Of a stretch of DNA of 64,000 nucleotides, positions 62,401 to 64,000 are shown in pieces; the first letter of the stretch is position 1, and every line of letters starts with the position of its first letter. The DNA is taken from NCBI GenBank assembly GCA_013397115.1, contig VWZW01004700.1, positions 1,969,309 to 2,033,308 on the forward strand. The letters run 5' to 3'. Made by a program: the position numbers and the translations under genes. The notes under the pieces are model-generated. The model was not told where the DNA came from and made no database searches. It worked only from the letters and a program-made list of their open reading frames with translations. This stretch comes from Edolisoma coerulescens. Taxonomy: Eukaryota > Chordata > Aves > Passeriformes > Campephagidae.

Positions 62401-64000
62401 GTGCCTGATTTTAAGAACAGTCTTCGTTGCTTACGTGACAGTTAGGACTCCACACATAAGCCTGGGCTTGAAGGAGAAAACTATAGTCATATATTTCAAT
62501 GAGACTGGTGGAGATGAAAGAGAGGGTTCGGATATATACTGCTCAATAAAGAAAATCTCTGACAGCTAGCTGATCCTTGAAAGGTGTTATCCAGGTCTGT
62601 GTTAGGAATTCTAGCTTTAGAAATGAATTCTGTCTATGTTCTTAATTGCTTGTTCTTTACCACTTGGTTAATGTCAGAGAAGTAATTCGTAGTTAGAAAG
62701 TTTGTGGGTTTCATGTTTTATGAAAAATGCAGATGTGAGTAAAGCACAAAGACAGCTTAACTTGCTGAATGTCTTTCCCTTCTTTATACAGAAAGCATGT
62801 ATTAAATGGCAGTAGAAAATTTTCTCTCTGTTTTCTTTCTATTAATTAGGTTAAATAGCAATTTTTGAACCTTTACTACAGACTTACTATTTTCTTATCC
62901 CTTGATACTGCCTTGTCTTATCTTCTAAGTCCAAGAAAAGTAGTTGTTCTTCTTTCCCTATAAAATTGCCACTGACACCTTTAGACATCAACTGTGAGTC
63001 CATAAAGTGTCTGGATGGGAAAAGGTGAATGATTTGTCAGAGAAGAGGGTTCATATATATCCTAAGAGAAAGAGAAGTCTCATTTTAGCCTGTGTAAAAC
63101 CCAGTGAACTCCAGAAATGTGGCACAAAACCAAAGGAAGAACTAGGCCAAAATGCTGTGACTGGAACCCGACAGTGACTCACATGTCACTTTCAAGCCCA
63201 TTGAGCCAGAAGCAGTGAGGTACTGAGCACACTTGGCTCCTTTGAAGCCAAGTTTCTCAATGCAAATTAAACATCTAAATAAATTGAAAAATGTGAGCCT
63301 CAGTACGTGCAGCAACAGAATTCACTGAGCCCCTCTGTTTGCTTTTCTAAAATTGTTTTTCTTATTCTAGTTCAAAAACGACCCTGTGAGAGATTATATC
63401 ATTTAAAAATTATCCAAGATTTGCTCATAGATCTGTAATGTGGTTTAAGAGCCTTTCCAGAGGCAAAAAAGTATTTCCTTTCTCTTAAGGAGGGAGAAAA
63501 AGCCCTCTCCCTAATGAACTGAATATTTGAAATACTTGAGCAGAACAGTGGTGCAAAAGCAATTCTACTGGTGTATATTTTATCAAGAATACTTGTAAAA
63601 AGTGATGGATGTTTTCATTAATGCAAACAATTGTTTAGGGAAATATAAAAAAAGAAAGTGCCTTTTAACTGTGTTTTAGGAAGATTTCTCACCAGTAATA
63701 AACACACTGATGAAAAGCATGTGCCGAGCAAAGCTAGGCTGAAATGTCAGGACAGAGTATGTGGGAGGAACAAGGCTGTGTGTTCAAAAAAAATAGTTAT
63801 CTCATTCTGCATTTTATTTTACAGTCAACTGTTTCCTTAATACGGTCAAGACTGACTTTACTTTCTTCCTGTGCAGATGAGTACTTTCGCTCTTCTGTTT
63901 AAATTTTGGCCAGAATTTTGTAAGTTCCAAAGCAATACGGACAGTGACAAAATTCTAGGTGCCTTGGAGAAAAAAAAGGAAGGAAAGATGCAAAAGAAGG
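11389..64000 (+). CDS. RGS22: RGS22 gene, 5' part: 24 coding exons in window, 3' end outside
   Basis: This is the gene-level entry; exons are listed separately. The joined exons give about 1,194 codons (one surplus base in exon 8 ignored) that follow vertebrate RGS22 from its first residues (M-x2-KRLT-x-EPP) to the last RGS domain. RGS proteins bind G-alpha subunits through an all-helical RGS domain; RGS22 is a large, mainly testis and ciliated-cell member reported to bind G-alpha 12/13 and 11. Approximate predicted layout: N-terminal region 1-200, linker 200-450, degenerate RGS-like 455-580, linker 600-690, RGS domains 700-830, 885-1010 and 1045-1180. Phases join cleanly across all introns except where noted at exon 8. 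All introns are GT-AG except one GC-AG. The comparison with mammalian RGS22 is from memory, not an alignment, but the shared blocks are long and unambiguous. Confidence 0.95.
12053..12081 (+). CDS. RGS22: RGS22 exon 2 (29 nt)
   Basis: A polypyrimidine tract and CAG precede the exon, and GTAAGT follows. With the G left over from exon 1 it encodes E-P-P-C-I-T-E-E-M-L in frame, matching the EPPxITEEE block of RGS22. It is too short for ordinary ORF calling and was found by phase and similarity. It ends in phase 0. Confidence 0.9.
12082..14664 (+). other. RGS22 intron 2
   Basis: 2.6 kb of AT-rich intron. I see no additional exon or recognisable transposon. Confidence 0.7.
14665..14727 (+). CDS. 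RGS22: RGS22 exon 3
   Basis: The acceptor is TATAG and the donor GTAAGT. Its 21 codons encode a segment centred on LATDDMLVDYFNEFLSLP, one of the best conserved N-terminal blocks of RGS22. Both ends are phase 0, so skipping it would keep the frame. It is followed by an 8.6 kb intron. Confidence 0.95.
14949..15530 (-). mobile_element. CR1 LINE, 5'-truncated, minus orientation
   Basis: The + strand opens with AATCACAGAATGGGTCAGG, a CR1 3' tail in reverse. The minus strand carries CR1 reverse-transcriptase C-terminal pieces (LLEQVQWRATKMIKGLEQLS, RNRTRG-like NRTRGSGQKL, VTEHWNRLPREVVESPSLE). It has stops and shifts and is a dead copy. It is the best preserved CR1 of the window. Confidence 0.95.
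20525..21135 (-). mobile_element. Old CR1 LINE fragment, minus orientation
   Basis: It starts with AGAATCATAGATTACTGTC (a degraded CR1 tail in reverse). Typical reverse-complement landmarks follow: AACCTCCAACAGCTGATTCC, CTTCTTGTACAGGGGACCC and GATGCAGTATTCCAGATGC. It is more diverged than the copies at 7349 and 14949, implying an older insertion. The left end is clear; the right end is approximate. Confidence 0.85.
22484..22514. repeat. 14-bp perfect inverted repeat, 3-nt spacer
   Basis: The arm TTATATACTCTATA, spacer GAA and arm TATAGAGTATATAA form a perfect AT-rich palindrome. It can extrude as a hairpin, but AT-rich palindromes also arise by chance. Confidence 0.85.
23358..23579 (+). CDS. 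RGS22: RGS22 exon 4
   Basis: The acceptor is TTTTGTAG and the donor GTAAGC. The 74 codons continue the N-terminal region (TFAQPVKFNSDAGAFEVVN, later NPIYDVVRK-like SPIYDVVRKEEND, ending DPNYNTM). Similarity to mammalian RGS22 is clear at both ends and weaker in the middle. Both ends are phase 0. Confidence 0.95.
23580..27337 (+). other. RGS22 intron 4 (3.8 kb)
   Basis: Non-coding, with an A14 run near 24,106 and the palindromic element at 25,728. A 106-codon open stretch at 25463-25783 overlaps that element and lacks similarity or suitable splice context. Confidence 0.65.
25728..25832. mobile_element. Imperfect palindromic MITE-like relic
   Basis: The ends GCCCCAGTTCAGCAAAGCA and (reverse complement of the right end) GGACCCAATCCAGCAAAGC pair over most positions. 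The interior is built of related words (CACATGCTTAAAC, CACGTGCT) typical of an ancient hairpin-like amniote element whose consensus reads AGCAAAGCACTTAAGCA at both ends. Family identity is from memory; the inverted repeat is visible in the sequence. Confidence 0.6.
27338..27423 (+). CDS. RGS22: RGS22 exon 5
   Basis: The exon follows a T-rich tract ending in ATAG and precedes the donor GTATTG. It encodes the nearly invariant block KKERLPAFLESDCYFEY and ends with two bases of an Arg codon that exon 6 completes. This block is diagnostic for RGS22. Confidence 0.97.
27424..29313 (+). other. RGS22 intron 5
   Basis: 1.9 kb of non-coding sequence. A short CR1 3' tail occurs at 29112-29159. No other element was recognised. 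Confidence 0.65.
29112..29159 (+). mobile_element. CR1 3' tail remnant
   Basis: It reads CACAGTGGTCCTTGTGGGTC, then CCTTCCAAATCAGGATATTC and TGTAATTCC, the CR1 3' end in plus orientation. It is only about 50 bp, so severe 5' truncation or decay is inferred. Confidence 0.65.
29314..29479 (+). CDS. RGS22: RGS22 exon 6
   Basis: The acceptor is TTTCAG and the donor GTAAAA. It encodes LAKLISQVEWSKSGINF, then an acidic/proline stretch (PPPEEDD), then MTKFYVSLGE, all with direct counterparts in vertebrate RGS22. It ends in phase 0. Confidence 0.97.
29596..29671 (+). mobile_element. CR1 3' tail remnant
   Basis: It reads AGGAGGGTTGGAAATAGATG, then ATCTTCAAGGTCCCTTTCAA and CCTAAACCATTTTCTGATTC with a repeated TCTGATTC end: a short CR1 3' tail, plus orientation, within intron 6. 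Confidence 0.85.
29923..30094 (+). CDS. RGS22: RGS22 exon 7
   Basis: The acceptor is TTTTCCTAG. The conserved start (VKDWFTLAKQ) is followed by a poorly conserved Ser/Gln-rich linker. The consensus donor GTAAGT at 30095 leaves phase 1. A weaker donor (GTACCC) 12 bases upstream is in the same phase. The exon cannot join exon 8 directly at its best acceptor without meeting a stop; see the micro-exon at 30555. Confidence 0.9.
30555..30577 (+). CDS. RGS22: RGS22 micro-exon 7b (inferred, 23 nt)
   Basis: A good acceptor (CTGTCTTCAG) is followed by a short open segment encoding (G)D-L-F-E-I-V-H-Q and ending CAG before GTTTCA. It takes phase 1 from exon 7 and returns phase 0 to exon 8, which is what the gene needs. 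The peptide resembles the mammalian stretch around IFDDGVHP. Later donors at 30587 (GTTCTG) or 30614 (GTATGG) would also keep frame and give a longer exon, so the 3' end is uncertain. Confidence 0.5.
31023..31724 (+). CDS. RGS22: RGS22 exon 8, long linker exon with an apparent +1 frameshift
   Basis: The acceptor TTATTTTCAG is followed by a frame open from RKLKGMSNELDKE through TQLRVYLDPKWD and TPEEFIP, which match mammalian RGS22. That frame reaches TGA at 31386. The continuation (QPEVFTHKL, then RAAWCISHRTYDTGNR and FERFKKFIKGTLGERYWW) is in the next frame, open from 31369. Dropping one A of the AAAA run at 31377-31380 joins the two frames into one conserved exon. The donor GTACTT leaves two bases of an Arg codon. 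The 3' third begins the degenerate RGS-like segment. The frameshift could be real, polymorphic or a sequence error. The frame is open upstream to 30939, so the 5' boundary is also uncertain. Confidence 0.85.
32272..32433 (+). CDS. RGS22: RGS22 exon 9
   Basis: The acceptor is GACTGCAG and the donor GTATGA. It encodes KMKKLYLLSSGDYFLS, LRQIQPEVVKPLLLYW and the end of a helical segment of the first, degenerate RGS-like region. It takes one base to finish the Arg codon from exon 8 and leaves TG of a Trp codon. Reading through the donor gives seven more residues and a stop, with poly(A) signals just after (separate entry). Confidence 0.97.
32434..32477 (+). terminator. RGS22: Candidate intronic polyadenylation site after exon 9
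   Basis: If the exon 9 donor is not used, translation continues YEKMDVK and stops at TAA 32456-32458. AATAAA hexamers lie at 32454-32459 and 32472-32477, followed by a T-rich stretch. This arrangement is typical of composite terminal exons that produce truncated isoforms. No transcript evidence is available here. Confidence 0.35.
33352..33523 (+). CDS. RGS22: RGS22 exon 10
   Basis: The acceptor CTCCCTAG precedes the exon and GTAGGT follows. It completes the Trp codon and encodes GPRFCVTHSTAVDAASAKLK, then DIDPFPQ and a Pro/Leu-rich tail. It matches the mammalian WAPRFCVTHSA...IDPFPQ block, the end of the first RGS-like region. It ends in phase 0. Confidence 0.97.
33524..35119 (+). other. RGS22 intron 10
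   Basis: 1.6 kb without a recognised element or extra exon. Confidence 0.65.
35120..35259 (+). CDS. RGS22: RGS22 exon 11 (linker)
   Basis: A TTTTAG acceptor and a GTAAGT donor bound a 140-base exon rich in Ser, Thr, Lys and Leu (for example RTNSPTTLLKLAKP). Direct similarity to other RGS22 proteins is weak, but position, phase 0 to phase 2 continuity and consensus splice sites support it. It is a basic, probably disordered linker between the RGS-like region and the C-terminal RGS domains. Confidence 0.85.
35776..35881 (+). CDS. RGS22: RGS22 exon 12 (linker)
   Basis: The acceptor is GATCCAG and the donor GTAAGT. It completes a Trp codon, then encodes PMSVSTDMIHSLALDG and RKYTYAELLH; the latter aligns loosely with the RRYAYTEE motif of mammalian RGS22. 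It ends in phase 0. Confidence 0.88.
35882..37746 (+). other. RGS22 intron 12
   Basis: 1.9 kb without a recognised element. A 72-codon minus-strand open stretch at 36961-37179 has no recognisable product. Confidence 0.6.
37747..37872 (+). CDS. RGS22: RGS22 exon 13, start of second RGS-type domain
   Basis: The acceptor is TTTGTCCAG and the donor GTATGA. It encodes a Gly/Ser-rich entry, then SMLQSLYLENRAGYYFTQFC, the characteristic first helices of an RGS domain, and EKSGNK. Both ends are phase 0. Confidence 0.97.
37873..39445 (+). other. RGS22 intron 13
   Basis: 1.6 kb without a recognised element or extra exon. Confidence 0.65.
39446..39547 (+). CDS. RGS22: RGS22 exon 14
   Basis: The acceptor is CATCTCTAG and the donor GTAAGT. 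It encodes LWKNSVYFWFDLQAYHQLFY followed by a helix with QICRQAQ, the central helices of the RGS domain (the WFDLQ region corresponds to the usual FWxxxE/D core). Both ends are phase 0. Confidence 0.97.
42732..43040 (+). mobile_element. Solo LTR of an avian ERVL-like retrovirus (candidate)
   Basis: It begins TGTTATTCAAGGACAC and contains, in order, an octamer ATGCAAAT (42856-42863), a TATA box (42874-42880), the motif ACTCGTGACTCGTCGTCCAT, a degenerate polyadenylation region (CAAATAAGTGCCTACC) and a final GGTAGCCACTTCAGGCA. This order and wording resemble class III (ERVL) LTRs common in birds. No internal gag/pol sequence is present, so it looks like a recombined solo LTR. A clear 5-bp target duplication was not found, so the ends are approximate. 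Confidence 0.6.
44082..44119 (+). repeat. 19-bp tandem duplication
   Basis: AGGGTTTAATTTAGGATAA occurs twice head to tail without mismatch. The identity suggests a recent replication-slippage event. Confidence 0.95.
45741..45935 (+). CDS. RGS22: RGS22 exon 15, end of second RGS-type domain
   Basis: The acceptor is TTTATTGTAG and the donor GTAATA. Its 65 codons encode FLYATYLAPSASMDIELHQN, then PAFEDLFDPAEEHILTILLE and WIKMVEAD. The pattern (small helix, YLAPSA, then FDxAxxxI) is the classic RGS C-terminal subdomain. Both ends are phase 0. Confidence 0.97.
46678..47129 (+). mobile_element. CR1 LINE, 5'-truncated, plus orientation
   Basis: It opens with AAGAAAGATATAAAGCTATT and GGAAGGTGTCCAGAGGAGGG and runs through CACTGGAACAGGCTCCCCAG and GTTGGACTCAATGATCCTCG. 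It ends GATACTCTATGATTCTATGA, the CR1 3' microsatellite. Near the 5' end the words CTATGAAGAGGATG are locally duplicated. It is about 450 bp, and the opposite orientation to the three other long copies. Confidence 0.95.
47803..48560 (-). mobile_element. Ancient CR1/L3-like LINE relic
   Basis: The + strand carries landmarks in the order expected for an old amniote CR1 in reverse: AAGGTCTGGATGCACTACGG, ACTTAATGTTTATTATCATT, GTGCAGATCCCTGTGAGACTC and GGGGACTTTCCCTCTCATCC. Divergence is high and no frame survives. Boundaries are approximate. Confidence 0.6.
50593..50685 (+). CDS. RGS22: RGS22 exon 16
   Basis: The acceptor is TTATTAG and the donor GTAAGA. It encodes VELEEETQQLHSVYFRKLQA then LHQVSSSKKDE, matching VELVEETRQLDSTYFRKLQA of mammals. 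A consensus internal donor (CAA then GTGAGT, at 50662) would remove the last eight residues in frame. Both ends are phase 0. Confidence 0.96.
51181..51329 (+). CDS. RGS22: RGS22 exon 17, start of third RGS-type domain
   Basis: The acceptor CTCCCCTCAG and the donor GTATGT bound it. The first half is a variable acidic linker; the second half (LSDLICDKEKLEQFWDFLNE then HSA) begins an RGS domain and corresponds to the mammalian FSDLLNNKLEFEHFRQFLETH segment. It leaves AG of a Ser codon for exon 18. Confidence 0.96.
51330..54309 (+). other. RGS22 intron 17 (3.0 kb)
   Basis: It contains the hAT-like element at 52271 and a short CR1-like end near 53,573 (CCATTCTATGATTCTGTG). A 168-codon minus-strand open stretch (52355-52861) overlaps the element and a poly-T tract and is not convincing as a gene. 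Confidence 0.6.
52271..52436. mobile_element. Short hAT-type nonautonomous DNA transposon
   Basis: The left end CAGTGGCCTCCAAACATTTT and the right end, in reverse complement TAGTGGTGTTCCAAC, resemble hAT (Charlie/MER5-like) terminal repeats. The flanks GTCTAGAG (52263-52270) and GTCTTGAG (52437-52444) match at 7 of 8 bases, fitting the 8-bp target duplication of hAT elements. It is 166 bp, with no coding capacity. Confidence 0.7.
54310..54472 (+). CDS. RGS22: RGS22 exon 18
   Basis: The acceptor is TGTCTGTAG; the donor GTAGCA is weaker than the others. It encodes SMDLMCWLDIEEFKKML, a Lys/Glu/Asp-rich loop, and KYLNNKYFFGPNSPA, all recognisable in vertebrate RGS22. The charged insertion replaces the usual loop between RGS helices. 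It ends in phase 0. Confidence 0.97.
55089..55247 (+). CDS. RGS22: RGS22 exon 19, end of third RGS-type domain
   Basis: The acceptor TTGCTTAG precedes LMHSGGGRRQSLHDQLSAAV and GTAATT follows QAK. The helix LLEVQQCVQKRLEKQWLPLF then LADEHH corresponds to the mammalian VEIQKHVQNRLENVWLPLFLA block, the last helices of this RGS domain. Both ends are phase 0. Two possible 3' partners exist: exon 20 (canonical) and a stop-containing segment at 56509. Confidence 0.97.
55248..57049 (+). other. RGS22 intron 19
   Basis: 1.8 kb. Apart from the possible alternative last exon at 56509 and an AATAAA at 57019, nothing was recognised. Confidence 0.6.
56509..56592 (+). CDS. Possible alternative last exon of RGS22 (27 codons plus stop)
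   Basis: A strong polypyrimidine tract and TTCAG precede a segment in phase 0 that would continue exon 19 as RMKRFFEESILEEVKPDD, then ILHWLHISQ and TGA. The peptide looks like an amphipathic helix and is protein-like, but I know no counterpart. No usable donor follows, so it would act as a terminal exon; an AATAAA lies at 57019-57024. The product would lack the last RGS domain. Chance occurrence cannot be excluded. Confidence 0.35.
   Translation, partial: RMKRFFEESILEEVKPDDILHWLHISQ
57050..57112 (+). CDS. RGS22: RGS22 exon 20, followed by a GC-AG intron
   Basis: The acceptor is CAATTATAG. The 21 codons encode IRDITEDLSRKDQQKTTGMW then K, matching MKDIAEELLLQKAEKKIGVWK of mammals. Similarity and phase end exactly at AAG before GCAAGT, a consensus GC donor; no GT donor fits. 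Exon 21 then continues in phase 0 without gap against the mammalian protein. Confidence 0.92.
57113..59113 (+). other. RGS22 intron 20, GC-AG type
   Basis: The intron starts GCAAGT and ends TTGACAG. No transposon or additional exon was recognised in its 2.0 kb. Confidence 0.85.
59114..59275 (+). CDS. RGS22: RGS22 exon 21, start of last RGS-type domain
   Basis: The acceptor is TTTTGACAG and the donor GTATGG. After a short variable start it encodes EIIAFRKALLDPVTGNLFQR then FVSFKGDLLGNGVLFWQEVQ and KYK: the FxxFL-like first helix and the LxFWxEVQKYK core of a canonical RGS domain. Both ends are phase 0. Confidence 0.98.
59276..62174 (+). other. RGS22 intron 21
   Basis: 2.9 kb with homopolymer tracts (T11 near 61,117) and no recognised element or extra exon. 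Confidence 0.65.
62175..62354 (+). CDS. RGS22: RGS22 exon 22
   Basis: The acceptor is CATCTTTCAG and the donor GTAAGA. Its 60 codons encode DLCHSHCADAIVQKKITAII then DCFINSAIPPALQIDIPPEQ and an ERRKELGPYIFREAQ helix. It is among the most conserved stretches of RGS22 and covers the middle and end of the last RGS domain. Both ends are phase 0. Confidence 0.98.
62355..63876 (+). other. RGS22 intron 22
   Basis: 1.5 kb without a recognised element or extra exon. Confidence 0.65.
63877..64000 (+). CDS. RGS22: RGS22 exon 23 (cut by window edge)
   Basis: The acceptor is CCTGTGCAG. It encodes MSTFALLFKFWPEFCKFQ, the terminal helix of the last RGS domain, then a Lys/Glu-rich coiled segment (LEKKKEGKMQKK) that is still open at base 64,000. 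Mammalian RGS22 continues about 80-100 residues further, so the remaining exons and the 3' UTR lie to the right. Confidence 0.93.
   Translation, partial: MSTFALLFKFWPEFCKFQSNTDSDKILGALEKKKEGKMQKK

Overview
The window is vertebrate nuclear DNA, almost certainly from a bird. It is AT-rich, has long introns, and carries several 5'-truncated CR1 LINE copies with the avian 3' tail (imperfect ATTCTATG repeats). It also holds an avian-type ERVL-like LTR and older DNA-transposon relics. No bacterial operons, rRNA, tRNA or CRISPR arrays were seen.

The one gene I can identify is RGS22 (regulator of G-protein signalling 22) on the + strand. It starts at a CpG island (about 11.15-11.5 kb) and runs off the right edge. 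Twenty-three well supported coding exons, plus one inferred 23-nt micro-exon, can be placed by splice sites, continuous phase and similarity to vertebrate RGS22 as I recall it. They encode about 1,194 residues: a conserved N-terminal region (exons 1-6), a fast-evolving linker (exons 7-8), a degenerate RGS-like segment (end of exon 8 to exon 10), another linker (exons 11-12) and three RGS-type helical domains (exons 13-15, 17-19 and 21-23). The last C-terminal exons lie beyond base 64,000.

Region by region: 1-11,100 is intergenic or upstream DNA with one clear CR1 and an unexplained minus-strand open segment close to the promoter. 11,100-11,500 is the promoter/CpG island and exon 1. 12-32 kb holds exons 2-9, spread through introns with CR1s and a palindromic MITE-like element. 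33-40 kb holds exons 10-14. The 39.5-50.6 kb introns contain a solo LTR, a young CR1 and a very old CR1/L3-like relic. 50.6-64 kb holds exons 16-23.

The points most worth a second look are: an apparent one-base frameshift inside exon 8; a GC-AG intron after exon 20; a phase-restoring micro-exon; two possible truncated isoforms (intronic polyadenylation after exon 9 and an alternative last exon after exon 19); and an RFX/X-box-like site that overlaps an in-frame upstream ATG. I did not find a convincing wholly new system; the interest lies in the structure of this gene.
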